Source: Larix kaempferi
Lineage: Eukaryota; Streptophyta; Pinopsida; Pinales; Pinaceae
Direction: 5' to 3'
NCBI GenBank assembly: GCA_027924585.1
Contig: BSBM01000361.1
Span: 42,114,501-42,178,500 of the forward strand
Length of the DNA: 64,000 nucleotides
Below the pieces are notes generated by a model that saw nothing but the letters and a program-made list of their open reading frames with translations, had not been told where the DNA came from and made no database searches. Positions within the stretch are counted from its first letter, which is position 1; each line of letters begins with the position of its first letter. Shown here one piece after another: positions 11,032 through 23,640 of this stretch. A program made the translations under genes and the position numbers.

Positions 11032-11678
11032 GGATTGCCAACCCCATAACTTCCTTGCAGAAAAAAGGGAAGAAATTTGTGTGGGATTAGAAATGTTCTG
11101 ACAGTTTCAAGAAGTTGAAGGAATTATTGACTACAACACCTATCTTCAGGATGGCAGATCCTAATAAGGATTTTATAGTTTGTACAGACATATGCGATGA
11201 TGGACTCGGTGGAGTCCTAACACAAGAAGGGCATGTTGTGGCATACGAATCAAGAAAGCTAAAAGTACATGAAAAGAATTACTCCACTTACGATTTAGAT
11301 TTATTAGCTGTAATTCATGCTTTAAAAATGTGGCTTCACCACCTCATTGGCAAAAAATTCACCTTATTGACAAATAACATGGGTCTGAAATATTTATTAG
11401 ATCAGACAAATCTGAATGCTAGACAAGCTAGATGGTTGACCTTCTTAAGTGAGTATGATTTCAAAATTCGGCATATTAAAGGGAAGGAGAACAAGGTTGC
11501 AGATGCTTTGAGTCGTAAGGAAAAACTGAATTTTATTTTAGCCATCAATACGTATTCAACAGATTTGGAAAATCAGATTCTTGAAAAGAGTGAAACAGAT
11601 GAAGAATATAGAAAAATAAAAGAAAAGAAAACAAACAAAAGTTCTGAAAATTTTATGGCAGATTATAGCATGAATTAA
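11032..11678 (+). pseudogene. Chromovirus RNase H (with RT connection end)
   Basis: The frame is continuous from the array junction: RIANPITSLQKKGKKFVW, stop at 11088, then KELLTTTPI and the RNase H core. Catalytic motifs visible are CTDICDDGLGGVL (normally TDAS), YSTYDLDLLAVIHAL (normally Y..-E-LE) and TNNMGLKYL (normally TDHxSLKYL). Several catalytic acidic residues are therefore replaced. KENKVADALSRKEK closes the domain. A stop at 11676 and later frame changes separate it from integrase. It is inactive. Confidence 0.85.
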
Positions 11679-13018
11679 AATGGGTTATTGCTGCATAAAA
11701 ATAGATTGTATGTACCAGACATACCAGAAATAAAATTCTGATTTTAAACGAGATGCATAAAAGTCATTATTCTAGTCATCCAGGCTAGCAAAAGACCATT
11801 ACTATGCTAAGGAAGGAGTATTATTGGCCCAGAATGAAGGATGAAGTAGCAGAGTACATAGCTAAATGTTTGGATTATCAAAAAGTGAAAATTGAATACC
11901 AACATCCTGCCGGATTGTTGCAACCATTACCTATACCAAATTGGAAATGGGAAGTGATAAGCATAGACTTTATTACTGGATTACCCAAAACCCAGAAACA
12001 AAATGACTCTATCATGGTGGTAGTGGACAAATTCAGCAAAGCAGCACATTTTATACCTGTAAAGACTACTCATAAAGCTCCAGATATTGCAAAAATCTTC
12101 ATGAAGCAGATTTTTCGACTACATGGTATACCAAAGGTTATAATTTTGGATCATGACTCTAAGTTTACTGGAAAATTTTTGAGGTCATTGTTTAAAGGGT
12201 TGAATACAACCTTGAATTTCAGCACCGCATTTCATCCACAAACGGATGGACAGACAGAAAGGGTAAATCAAGTTTTGGAAGACTTACTGAGAATATATGT
12301 TAAGCATCAGCCGGGTAAGTGGGAAGACTATTTACACTTAGCAAAATTTGCATATAATAACCATTATCATGCATCATCCAAACTTAGCCCATTTGAAATT
12401 CTTTATGGTAGGAAATGTGATACACCTGTTTCTTGGAATGATCCAGTAAAAATAGTTGTTTTAGGACCTGAATTGTTGCAGGAGTTAGAACTAATTGTGA
12501 AACAAGTACAAGGAAACTTAAAAGCTGCCCAAGATAGGCAGAAGAGTCAAGCAGATTTAAATAGGACTCATAAAGAGTTCCAGGTTGGTGAACATGTATT
12601 CCTCAAGGTAAGACTGAAAAAGAGTTCAGTGAAATTGGGAAGCTGTGCCGAGTTGGCACCCAAGTATTGTGGTCTTTTTGAAATATTGTCCAGGGTTGGA
12701 CCAGTGGCATACCAACTGGCCTTGCCACCAAATTTAAAAATACCTAATGTTTTTCATATATCATTTTTAAAGAAATATGTACACAATGATACTCATGTTG
12801 TAAACTGGAATGATGTACAGGTGGGACAAGATGGAGATTTTAGGCTGGAATCGGATTGTATCTTTGAAAGGAGGGAAACTCTGCACCGGAATTGCACCAT
12901 TGGGCAAGTGAAGGTGCAATGGAAGCACCTTAGCCCGGAAGAGGATACCTGGGAGTTGGAGAGTAGTATGCAGGCAGCATACCCAACTCTGTTTCAGGAA
13001 CACTCAAGTAGTGAATAA
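11679..13018 (+). pseudogene. Chromovirus integrase with C-terminal chromodomain
   Basis: The zinc domain begins near 11755 (EMHKSHYSSHPG, in-frame stop near 11789) and continues in the 404-codon frame from 11804. The HHCC set is broken: the last cysteine is tyrosine (KCLDYQ). The core keeps D in ISIDFITGLP, D in ILDHDSKF and E in GQTERVNQ, with exactly 35 residues between the second D and E. A GPY/F-like segment (YCGLFEILSRVGPVAYQLALP) follows. The C-terminus (VKVQWKHLSPEEDTWELES...YPTLF) is a chromodomain of the chromovirus type, which is thought to direct insertion to heterochromatin. Confidence 0.9.
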
Positions 13019-13040
13019 CCAACATCGAGGACGATGTTGA

Positions 13041-13054
13041 GACTTAGGGGGGGG
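13041..13054 (+). other. Polypurine tract of the chromovirus
   Basis: GACTTAGGGGGGGG directly precedes the LTR start TGTATGTCACC. It would prime plus-strand DNA synthesis. Confidence 0.8.
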
Positions 13055-16000
13055 TGTATGTCACCTACCCAAATTCTGAAAATAATATTTTATTTTGCAA
13101 AAGACTTTATGTTAAATTTTAATTTCAAAAGTTTTGAAATTATGACCAAGTTTGGTCAAGGATGAATGTAATTACTGATTATTATTATTTAAATAAATTT
13201 AGGAGACAAACACCCAAGGGAACTATTAACTGAGTGTTCACTGGCCCACTAGGAGGAATGGAAGATGTTGGAAAGCATGGGACAGATGGAAGCAATTGCA
13301 CTTCACCACTAGCTATTGGTTATGAGACAACTACCCCTAATAATGTGGCATTATCCCTCAGGTGGTGGGAGTGTGAAGGCAGATCATTTAATGACCAAGT
13401 AACAACTGAAAAGGCCTAGGAAGCCTACATAAGGCAAATTCAAATTGAGCAGGCAGCGCTTACACAATATTTTCTGCAGAAATATTCCTCATGTGCATCA
13501 GGTGATCACTGAGAGATTCGAATAGGGAGGATAGTTGTGAGTGCAATCATAAGTCTGCAAACTATTTTGATAAGGAGAACCAGAGGTGCTGGTGTAGGTC
13601 CTTTGGACTGCTAGTTCTTAAAGTTTGGACAATTAATGCTACTGCAAGTGGAGATCCTAAACTCCTAAGTTTCTTCCTCCTGGTGGTTCAGTGAACAGGC
13701 TCGGGGGTCCTAAGGCAAGTGACTTGGCTATCTTCAGAAATTGGTTGGGTGGAACAGGCTCCTTGGGTTGTTTGTTTCCCTACAAATTAACCAGGTTTTT
13801 CTATTTCCTAATTCATTTCAGTTTATTCATTTTGTTTAGTAAAAATTAATGAACTCTGTTGAAAAAGAATTGATTTTTGATTTTGTTTAATTCTGGATGA
13901 TAAGTGTAATGAAAATCTGAATTGATAATCCATCTCTACATTTTTTTACATGTTGTTATTTGCATCGTACTCTAGTATAGAGAGGCAAATTAAATATAGA
14001 TGAAATATAGGTAGATTTCCATTGATTAGACAGATAAGTACAGTAACTGATATGTTTTTCATTTTCTATCCTATAGCTAAGAATAGTAGAAATCTACTGT
14101 TTAATATCTAAATAACATAGGTTATATGATTTTTTATTCCATGGAAACAAATAATGTTTAAACTCTGTACAAACACATAAATCGATTCTTATCTTTATTA
14201 TTAAGTAGTAAATAAATGTACCCAAAATATTCATTATCATATATGCAAATAAATAGTAATACTAATGATTGCTATAAGCTGTAAATAATGATCAATACAT
14301 AGTCTACACATTTCACACACACATTGTTATCTTCATAAATTTCCTATTTAAATACTTCCATCCATTATTCTAGTATTAACAGAAACAGAAAACAAAAGAA
14401 ATGTAAACCCTATCTGGTTACCACCATCATATTTCCCATTTGCATTACAAACAATGATTTTATTCAAAGCTTGGTTTCGTATCTTATATAAAAACCTAGA
14501 TTAGTAATTCCAAGTTTTCATCATCGTTTTCTACAGTTAAACAAAAAAAAACATGATCTATATCCTTAGTTAAAACTACAAAACCCTAGCTTTTGCTCGA
14601 AGGATTTTCAGAAGTTTACATATGAAAACATCTTTTAAAATCGAAAAGAATCTAGAGTGTGGACGTAGCCCTGTTCATTTCTTTTACAGACAAAACAACT
14701 ACTTCATCGTTTTCAAACACACTGAGTTTTTCAACTATGAAAATGCATATAGCTTTACATGGTCAATGGACATTATCTTTTACACAGAACTCAACGAATA
14801 GCATAAATGAATAATATAAAAACAACATTTTCCATTGTCGAGATTTAGAACCTAGCATACAGAGTGTAATGAGCTTCAGCTCCAAAATCCTTATCATTAA
14901 AAACTGAACCCAAAAACATGTTTAAGTTTCGAACCCAACTCAGGTTCCAACTCTACATATAAAGCATCAACATATCAGGTCGACATTACATTTCCAAACA
15001 AAAACTGCGCAGGGTTTATCCCCACCCTAAAGCTCTTAAAACGAGTATTGAAAACTCTTAGCATTGACGAACTAAGTATCTAACTAAGCTGTGTAACATT
15101 TAAACAGACAAGAGTCTTCACCCTGTACAATTATTACTTTAACACAAAAGGTTTTTCAAAGAAACTCGACTGACAGACAACACCGAAAGGCTTGGTGGAA
15201 CTCTGTTACTCTTTTGTTGAAAACCTCATCGACCCAGTCCGAATGGACACCTACGAGGGTTTGGGGACCGGGAGCTTACCAGGAATGGAGACATGCCAAC
15301 CTTTTCGAAACCCTTTCCCAAGTCATCCTTCGAACCTTGCAACTGATACAACAATTTCTGAGGGTTAGACAAATTGATTTATATAAACTGTAAGTCGAAC
15401 TCTCAACAAAAAAAAACCACTGAGTTTTGAAAATGCTTACCTTTCTCTATAAGCGACCGAGCTCTTCACATTCATTAACAGACGATGAGCTTTTGTTCTG
15501 GACCGAGACCATGATACCTTTATCCTTTATGCAGGAGTGTGTGATTTCACTGAAACTCAGGATCGAAACTACAAACTATCCACTTGACAGCAATTCAAAC
15601 CAAAGATACAACAGTCTAGCATAATGCCATTACAGTGAGAACGAGACCTGTAACTTTAACCTAATCCTACAGGTCACAAGGTCGAATCCTCTTCTCATTT
15701 TCGGCTAAACCCTAACTTTTAGCAACTTGTCGTCCTTGCTGCTCGAAAACACTAGTGACACAATGAAAGACATTAACTCTCCATCAACCATCACAACGAT
15801 GAGATGCTAGGGTTACATCCAACAATCCAGATTCATTAGAATCAACGATCATGGGTGTGCTAGCAAGGTTACATTGGGCCGAACAACTACTGTATTTATT
15901 GCTCCATCATTTCATAAGCACGACCTTGCCACCTTGGCTCACGATGGATTGTTCTACATCCAGCTCGGAGGAGTTCAAACATAGAACCATTACACAGTGG

Positions 16001-17285
16001 CTTCCGGAGTCACTGTTACATTGATATTGCAGTACGTGGAAATGAAAACAATCCTTGTCACATGGAGTATGGATCAAGCCTTTAGTGCAGGACCAAAACA
16101 CTATATCCACGCCAGCTCAAAGCACATGCCAAGCTTGAAGGCCTGTCAACCTGTCCATTCATTTTAATACGATGTGAGTACCATATATATCAAACGATAT
16201 AGTTCTAAGTTTATGGTCGCAAATTCGATATTAGTGATATGTATTTTAATATTAAATTTTTAAATATTATTGTTAGCCACATTCATAATCATAGTATTAA
16301 GTTCCAATTACATGTAAGTTTAATATTGTGAACATTATTTAATTATAATGCATAATGCTTTTATATATATCGTGAATAGTTTAAACATTATAAAATTATT
16401 GCATAGGTTAGTAAATTCATAAGAATTATAATGTTAACATGGTAATTTTAATTATCATTTATACTTCTTCATAGTTCTCATTTTTGCAAATATTAAAAAG
16501 ATAAGAGTTTGCATTTTTGGGATTTCAAACAAATCCAAGGATTAGATATTAGCATAAAAACCATGCTAATACTATGTACTTCATACCCTAACCTCTTAAT
16601 GCAATGCATTTAATGGTTTTAGCGATACAATTACTACATTAGTACTATACAAGTATTAATTACCTTAAGACGATGACCAAAGCCAAACTATAACAATGTC
16701 ATTGATTACAACAACAAACTTAACAGCATGTAAACTTTATAGATGCCATTGGTTTCAACATTGATGTATGGTAAGACAACGTTGAAAAACCAGTAAGCTG
16801 CACTAAACATTTCATAACTGTAGATACTTTTTTTTCGCAAAAGAATTCACAATATTTTATTATTCGACGTTGAATTGAAATACACACGTACTTTAAATTT
16901 ATGCAGTTATGAAACTTCTTACCTGTCGTCTGCACATAGAAACATTTCAAATGATTTAGCGTTGCAGCTGTCTAAACTCCAGCGTACCTCGTAGGACACC
17001 CTTGGACATCAAAAAGCAAATTGTCAGTGTCTTGTCAAAATAAAAGCACCGCATCATATTTTTGACATGTCAGTACATTTATTACAATAATCATGTTTGT
17101 CAAAAGTGTGTTAAGTTGTCGTTATCAAATGTTGCTAACTCGGAAATTAAATTATGATTAGTACGAAACGGCTTTTTAATAGATGTGGTCGTAATCAAAC
17201 ATTTATTATTTTACGCAGCTATATTTATCTTATTTAATGGCATTTTGAAAAGTTTTAAATTTTTATGAAAATTCGGGATGTTACA
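13055..17285 (+). repeat. Putative chromovirus 3' LTR, about 4.2 kb
   Basis: It starts TGTATGTCACC after the purine tract and ends CGGGATGTTACA at 17285, directly before Gypsy-1 gag. Such ends (TGTA...TACA) are usual for Tekay-like LTRs. The 4.2 kb between them hold no convincing gene: the ORFs at 13234-13419 and 15427-15624 are short and resemble nothing I know. A weak TATA-like CCTACATAAGGC lies near 13423. No second LTR is in view, so the length is not confirmed, and an unrecognised insertion could inflate it. Confidence 0.55.
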
Positions 17286-17829
17286 GTCTGTGATCCTTTA
17301 TGAAATTATTCCAAATGCACCAAGTTCAAACATTGATCCTGTTAAAACTAAACCTCGACCACATGTCAATGCCATTGTAGGTTCAGTCGATTCATCTTCT
17401 TTAGAATCTTTGACTAAGCAAGTCCATACACTTTTGATAAAGCATTATGTTGTAGAAGTAACTATGGTTTCATCCTCCCCTTCGCAAAAGGAAATTGTAC
17501 AAAATGTGTAGTCAAATCAAAAGGGTCCTTGGAAACCTAATAATAAGAAAAACGGAAAGAAAGGGGAAGGAAACCAACACAAGCCCAAAAGTACAGAGAA
17601 TGTCGAGGAGGGAAAAAGAGAAAAAAAGAAGGTGAAGTTTCCTTGCAAACTTTGTAAATAAGATAACCTGACTCATCGATGTCCTCTTATTGACGAAGCC
17701 CAGAAGTTGTTGAACCAAAAGAAACCATCCATCCTGAAGGATCCTTTTCCCAAAGGACAAAACCCAGCTTTTGGAAGCTCTAATACTAGGGCACTCATCG
17801 TGCCACACAGGCTGATCAATCCTATATAA
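17286..17829 (+). pseudogene. Gypsy-1 gag, C-terminal part with zinc knuckle
   Basis: One frame, with stops at 17509 and 17659. It matches the Gypsy-3 gag at the same place (LYEIIPNAP against LYTIIPDAP), followed by a lysine-rich linker (NNKKNGKKGEGN). A damaged zinc knuckle follows at 17644-17682 (CKLC..DN.THRC, with N where histidine is expected and a stop inside). The N-terminal gag is missing, cut off by the chromovirus LTR end at 17285. Confidence 0.72.
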
Positions 17830-17831
17830 AT

Positions 17832-19150
17832 ATGGTTAACTCACATGCTTTACTGCAAACGAGATCCAAGAATTATACCCCGGATTTACCACAGAAAGAC
17901 AAAGAAATCCATGATTCATTCGTTTCTCTTCATATAGAGAGACTTGCAGATCCTGTACCGAAGATACCAAAAGGTGTCTATAAATGGGAAACACACAACC
18001 CTAATGCATGGGATGCTCCTATCTTCTCAGTTGTGGAAGACCTAGCCCAAACGTCATGTGCTTTGTCCACTCTAGAAGTTTTGTGAAGTTTCCCATCGTA
18101 GAGAAATGCACTTCTAGCGGCGATAGGAAGTATGGATTCGTCAAGTATGTTGGCTATATTTGATATGTCGAATATCAAATCCCGGTTTCCATATCATGTG
18201 GCCTTCCAAATCGAAGTGGTCCATGGTTCGAAAACCATTGGATGAATAGTAGTGGATGAAGGTGCATCAATGTGCATAATGTCTATCTCTTGTTGGAAAT
18301 CCTTAGTCTCTCCATAGCTATCCCCCTTGGTTACATTGCTTACTGCTTTTGATGGGAGATACTTCCGTCCACATGGAATATTACCCTCTTTTGAGATCGA
18401 ACTAGCAGGAAATGTAGTGTTAGTAGAGGTGGAAGTTGTAGATGCTTCTCTCGATTACAACTTATTATTGGGAAGAAGTTGAATGTATGTAATGCAAGAC
18501 ATTCCTTCGTCCATTTTTTAGGTACTTATGTACCCCCATGAAGGAAATATCACAACGATTGACCAAATCTCCCTTTCCTGTAAAAGTAATACAACTCCTT
18601 CGGATTCTAATATCCAGTGGATTGATTAGGCCCGTCTACCCAGTGAGAGTTTAGGAGTAGTTATGTACTCATTGTTGATGGGAACCTTTGATTTACCTGC
18701 TCCTATGAATTATAATGGTTCAATGAGTAAGTCTAGTATGCCATCTAAGGAGGTATTCATGATTGTTCAAACAACCGATCCTTGGATTCTTCCTACTTGA
18801 GAGGAACCAATTTTTCCCCTATCTGTCGCAGAGGTGGCTTATCAAGCTTCATAGAAATCCACAATAGATTATATCTTGACACCGTAAGTATCAATGGAGT
18901 CAGATATCAATTATGCACTTGCATGGGCAATAGTCTCTACCCATTCCTTCAATTGTTTAGACACGGTCTTACCATCAGATGAAGCCATTCTAGAAGCTAT
19001 TATAGGTCTAGGTCAACCTTGGGAACATGTGCATCAGAGATCCTAATTCCTTCCATATATAAACAAAATCGAGAATGGAGAGTTCTTTGTGAGACCCCGT
19101 GGAAATATTGGCTTGTCCATCAACCCTTTAACGAAACAAGGGATTTTCGC
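17832..19150 (+). pseudogene. Gypsy-1 protease and linker to RT
   Basis: The segment begins with a conserved block (DAPIFSVVEDLAQTSCALSTLEVL) also present before the Gypsy-3 protease. The aspartic protease core follows, with VVDEGASMCIMS at about 18249-18284, then YNLLLGRS near 18460 and PHEGNI..IDQ. The usual D-S/T-G-A is DEGA here, as in Gypsy-3. From 18530 to 19150 lies a degraded linker in several frames (DLPAPMNYNGS, YALAWAIVS.. DEAILEAIIGLGQPWEH). Many stops and frameshifts. Confidence 0.72.
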
Positions 19151-20255
19151 TGAAGGTAATATGGTTAACATTTCAACAACTATCCTGATCAATATTTCCA
19201 CCAAATCGGATGTCGTGGAAAACATTTTTATTGGCATGAATTGTTCTTCGCAAGAGATTAGTTTGTACACCAACTTATTTAAATAATTCCACGATGTTTT
19301 CTCCTGGTCATATGAGGAGATGTCAGGCATCGACCCTTCGATCGTCGAACACGTCATTACGACATATCCTAATGTGAAACCAGTTCAAAAAAAAATCTGT
19401 CCAGTTATCCCTATAAAGGATGCGGCTAGCAAGGCTGAGGTTGAAAAGCTCCTCAGATCTGGCTTCATTTATCCTATCGACATGATAGAATGGGTGTCTA
19501 ACCCAGTCCCAGTTGATAAAAATCAAGGTACCATATGCGTGTGCAAGGATTTCAAGGACCTTAATAAATATTTCCCCAAGGACAATTATCCCACATCATT
19601 TGTCGACCAAATCATAGATGCATGTGTGGGCCATGAAATATTTTCTTTCATGGATGGTTTTCAGGATATAACCAGATTTAAATCAAAACCAAAGACCGAC
19701 ATAAGATAGATTTCATATGTCCCTGGGGTACCTTTGCATATAGGAAAATGATGTTCAGATTGAAGAATGTTGAAGCCATTTTCCAACGAGCTATGAACTT
19801 TGCTTTTCATGACATCAAAGACATGGTTGAACCTTATCTTGATGATTTATCTACGTGATCTCAAAAGAGAAGAACTCATCCATAACACTTACGGCTTGTG
19901 TTTGAATGAGGTAAACACTACAAGATTCAGTTAAACCCTAACAAATGTGTGTTATGCATCGAGTCTAGAAGACTATTAGGTTTCATTGTGTCAAATCAAG
20001 GGATCATGGTTTATCCGTTGAAATTCGAGGCCATTGTCAAATTGCCTCCTCGCAATATTTAACAGCTTCAAAGTTTATAAGGCATGTCTAGTTTTCTTAG
20101 GCATTTTATCATTAACTATGAAAAAATTACTAAAGGTTCCATGCAACTGATTAAACAAGATACCCAATTTTTCTGGGATGAGTTTTCACAAAACTCATTT
20201 GAGGCTTTGAAAAAAGCACTATTGTCATCCCCCTTGTTAAGTCCGCCGAATTACA
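19151..20255 (+). pseudogene. Gypsy-1 reverse transcriptase
   Basis: Pre-RT segment EGNMVNISTTILINIS, then SWSYEEMSGIDPSIVEH and the RT fingers (CVCKDFKDLNKYFPKDNYP, SFMDGF) at 19320-19709. After a frameshift come FICPWGTFAYRKMMF, FQRAMNFAF and the catalytic YLDD near 19840. The thumb follows (QLNPNKCVLCIESRRLLGFIVS) with stops, then WDEFSQNSFEALKKALLSSPLLSPPNY at the Gypsy-2 insertion. The frame changes at least three times. Confidence 0.85.
20251..20255. repeat. Target-site duplication of Gypsy-2, left copy
   Basis: TTACA, repeated at 40096-40100 on the other side of the element. It belongs to the NY-T codons of the Gypsy-1 RNase H. Confidence 0.92.
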
Positions 20256-21194
20256 TGTTAGCGCAACTTCATTCGACAGGAGTCCCACTCACTATCGACA
20301 CATACCATAGTCTTCCTGAGCACTAGCCCAGACAGGTTTTATCCTTCCTAGCAACACCTGTAGAGCAGATGAGGTTTCACCCAAGGCGTCCAGGAAGAGC
20401 AAACAGAACCATGTTTCCACCGAAGGAAGGAGGATGGTTGCAGCTATGATACTTAAACTTATTGTAACATAGCGACAGAGATCTTTAAGCATTCAACATA
20501 GTATTAAAGGGACATTCTACCGATACATTCATCATAGCAACAGTAATTGTAAAGCAAGTATTGCATCAAAGAAACATGAAATTATTCGTATACTGCAATA
20601 TGACATTATCATAACTGAACAAATTGAAAATAGGGATTGGACCAAAATAGCTTCATCATATTATCTTTGTCAACCCAGATACAATGCCTCTGCAACAACT
20701 AGATCTTCGCAATGACTCTTAACATCAAAACATACCCAAATGTCATACAATATTAAGGCTTCATGTTCTTCTCCCATGAATTATCTCGTTTTCTATTCAT
20801 CCATGTGTGTTTAACACCTACAACTCTTATCTATATATAGGCTTCCACTTTACAACTCTTTTGCACTTACTGCCGACTTCCTAACTGACACTATGGACAA
20901 ATGACCCAATATCTAACTGACTTATCCAAAAATGACCAAAAACCCACAATCTGGGGTATAGCTGACTCAACATTACATAATATGTGGTCCAAATGACCCA
21001 AAACCCGCATTCTGCAGTACAATTGACCCAAAACCCACCTTTCGCCATGCAATTGACCCAAAACCCACCTATTTCGGTACAGACGACTCAAAAAAGACAT
21101 AAAATACACGAGCCTTCTTCCTTTCGCGACTTCGTCTGATGTGTCGCAGCATCGGCAATGCTGCGATTCTTCCTTATCAAACTGCATGCCAACA
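20256..21194 (-). repeat. Gypsy-2 3' LTR
   Basis: On the minus strand it runs TGTTGGCATGCAG...GCGCTAACA. It has the same length as the partner LTR and aligns end to end, with many substitutions, so the insertion is old. A TATA-type box CTATATATAG lies at 20831-20840, roughly 355 nt into the LTR on the minus strand. Tandem repeats lie upstream of it. Confidence 0.93.
20920..21090 (-). repeat. U3 tandem repeats in the Gypsy-2 3' LTR
   Basis: About five imperfect units of 30-35 bp centred on AATTGACCCAAAACCCACCT. They lie between the LTR start and the TATA box in transcription direction, where enhancer repeats are often found. The matching array is at 39820-39992. Confidence 0.75.
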
Positions 21195-22353
21195 GGCCCC
21201 CAACACAATCTTATGGCTCGCCCTCGAGCCACGTCAGCAGGACATTGTGTACTCGGACTCTTCTATGGCTGAACTATGTTTCTGCAACTGTTCTTTCTAT
21301 TTGGATCATGCGGTGTTGTCCTGCTCCTTCTACTACATTGATCGTCGACTCGCTGTCATGTAATTCTCACTCGAAAGTGGGCATCCCCCGACTTGCTATC
21401 ATGTAGTTCTCAAACTCATCCTCCAATCTCGAGGAATCTGGTGCAGACTGAAAAGAAGTTTACGAATAGCACCGAGGGGCAAAACAGGCCAACGGCTCTG
21501 GCACATCTGTTTCACACCAGTAAACACAAGGTACAGGGACACGGGGGCGATGACCCCCCCCTTTTGTGTGGTCGCAGGGACCACAAGACTTCGAACCATC
21601 ACCAACTTCCTAGACATCTCGGATGAAACTTCATGCTTGTAACCCCAGAGTGTCCGAGGTGTAGCTTGTTCTAACCACTCATGGACACTCATGGTTCGGG
21701 CCCTCAACGCACCTGGTGTGCTACCACACGAAATGAAATGGATCATTTCCACAGCCTCCTTGGAATTCCTAACTTAACAAAATGCCAGAGCCTTTCATAG
21801 CATGACCCTTCTTAACTAAAACGATCTCTGTGTGCTTACTCCCCTCAGATCCTCTATTTATACAATGCACTCTGTCATCCATTTTCCTCAGCAAGCCGTT
21901 GCATCCCCTGCTCGCACCCTAGGGTAATCATAACTCGTCGTCGTTCCATGTGACAATTATCCGGATGGCGGATGAATCGTACCTTTGCATGGTTCCCTTC
22001 ATGCAAAAATGTGTGAAGCATTTCTTTGGCCATGTCATCATGATGGATGCTTCGTTCCAACCATGCGAACCATCCTGGAAAGTACCATCAGCCATACTGC
22101 CTCGGTGTATCCCTAAGCCCAAACATGCTTTCTTCTGACACAATCGAACTTGACTAATGATCATATCCGTCAAAAATAGAAAATTCCCATCTACATCATG
22201 ATTTCGGATGTGACCCAAGCGCAACACTCCTAGGTGTCGCAAACCACTCCAACCTTGCGGCAGAAGCCTCCCTGCTTCCGCAGTTCATCCATGATGGTGT
22301 GACATCCTTCCACCAATCAATCTACTTCTCTTTTTTTTTTTTCCCGATGCGAC
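21195..22353 (-). other. Gypsy-2 3' region between integrase and 3' LTR
   Basis: About 1.16 kb on the minus strand between the integrase stop and the purine tract. It holds open stretches at 21928-22242 and 21399-21752 (104 and 117 codons) in different frames, which resemble nothing I know. I treat it as the 3' untranslated region, possibly with a decayed small ORF. Confidence 0.5.
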
Positions 22354-23640
22354 TTAGGCATCGCGGTGTTCCAAGCTCGACTGATAAGGATTCAACCTAT
22401 GACCATTCACCATTTTGGGGAGCATTGCCCCGTCCAGCTACTGCAGCTTAACCGCATTGCCTGAAGTAATACTACTGATGCGATACGGACCAAGCCAATG
22501 CATCTTCAACTTCCCTGGATGTTTCATAAACTTGCTGTCATACAACAACACCAAGTCACCTTGCTGAAACTATTTTTTTTTTATGTGTCGATCATGCCAT
22601 GCTTTCTAGCGATCCTTCTCGACCCCCTGGTGGAACCCAGTGATGAAACGATCTTCCTCCAGCTGCACCAACTGCTCTAGACGTTCACCTAGTGCCACTG
22701 CATCATCCAGTCCTGTTGCGGCCGCAATGCGCAGACTCGAGACAATGTACTCCATGGGCATAATTGCTTCTTGCCCGTACACCAGCTTAAATGGTGTTTG
22801 CCCTGTCAGTCGTTTACATGTGGTGCGATAGGCCCACAATACTACTGGGATTTTGAGATCCCAGTCATCGCGGTTCACGTTTTACACCTTTGTCAACACC
22901 TGCTCCAATACCTTATTGAAAGCCTCCACCGTGCCATTCTCCTACGGGTGATAGGGTGTGCTCTTCTTATGATGTATCTGCAACCCCTCCATCAATGCAC
23001 TGATGGTGCGAGTAAGAAAGTGGTTGCCTTGATCGCTCAATAATATCTTGGGGTAGCCGAAGCGACTAACAATGTGGTCAAAGAGAAATCACACGGCTAT
23101 GTTCATGGAGCAATCAATGAATGGTGCAGCTTCTGCCCATCGAGTCAAATACTCTGTCGTGGTGATAATATAGTGTGCACCCATGCGCTTCCCTGGTGGA
23201 TTGATCAGTCCTACAAAATCCACCACCCATTTGTCGAATGGTTGTAATGTCAACTGGGGCATCAACGGCATCTCATCGCATCGGGATGGTTTTCCAGTTC
23301 GCTGACAGACATCACAGGACTGCGCATAGTCTGTCGCATCATTATGTAGTGTGGGCCACCATATCCCAGCACACAGCACTTTCCTAGTAGTCTCCCTACC
23401 ACCATAGTGTCCTCCTCCGTGCGCTTCTGCTAATATCTGCGCTTGCTCATGCGGCAAGACACATCTGCGCAATACCTCATCAACACCCATTTTGTATAAC
23501 TCTCCTGCAATGAGCTGGAAGACTGCAACTTTGACTACCAATTGCTTCTTCTGACTGGTGGTGAACTCGTCTGGTGCAGTACCTGTGGCCAGAAACTGGA
23601 TGATTTCCGCAAAGTAGCCATCGGCAACCTCAATCTGAAA
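22354..23640 (-). pseudogene. Gypsy-2 integrase
   Basis: Zinc domain [14 protein letters not shown]...CDVCQ (HHCC complete) at about 23440-23290. The core has D in VVDFVG and D in LSDQGNHF near 23045, then E in NGTVEAFNK, again spaced 35 residues, with a stop inside the spacing. A later frame (22878-22606) carries [21 protein letters not shown], and the C-terminus ends with MHWLGPYRI..., a GPY-like module, and a stop at 22354. There is no chromodomain. At least four in-frame stops. Confidence 0.88.

Larger units (their letters stand above)
11032..17285 (+). mobile_element. Chromovirus (Ty3/gypsy), 3' portion
   Basis: Remnant of a chromodomain Ty3/gypsy element: end of RT/RNase H, integrase with chromodomain, purine tract and 3' LTR. 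The upstream gag, PR and RT are absent, because the TR-GAG array abuts at 11031 and its other side is Helitron sequence. The 3' LTR end at 17285 is followed at once by in-frame Gypsy-1 gag sequence, so this element had inserted into Gypsy-1. The CHR-type C-terminus suggests a Tekay/Del-like clade. Confidence 0.8.

Noticed and set aside
13234-13419. 61-codon ORF in the chromovirus LTR
   Set aside because: Short, without known similarity, inside a non-coding LTR region.
20891-21232. Minus-strand ORF with repeated RWVLGQL
   Set aside because: It translates the LTR U3 tandem repeats and is not a gene.
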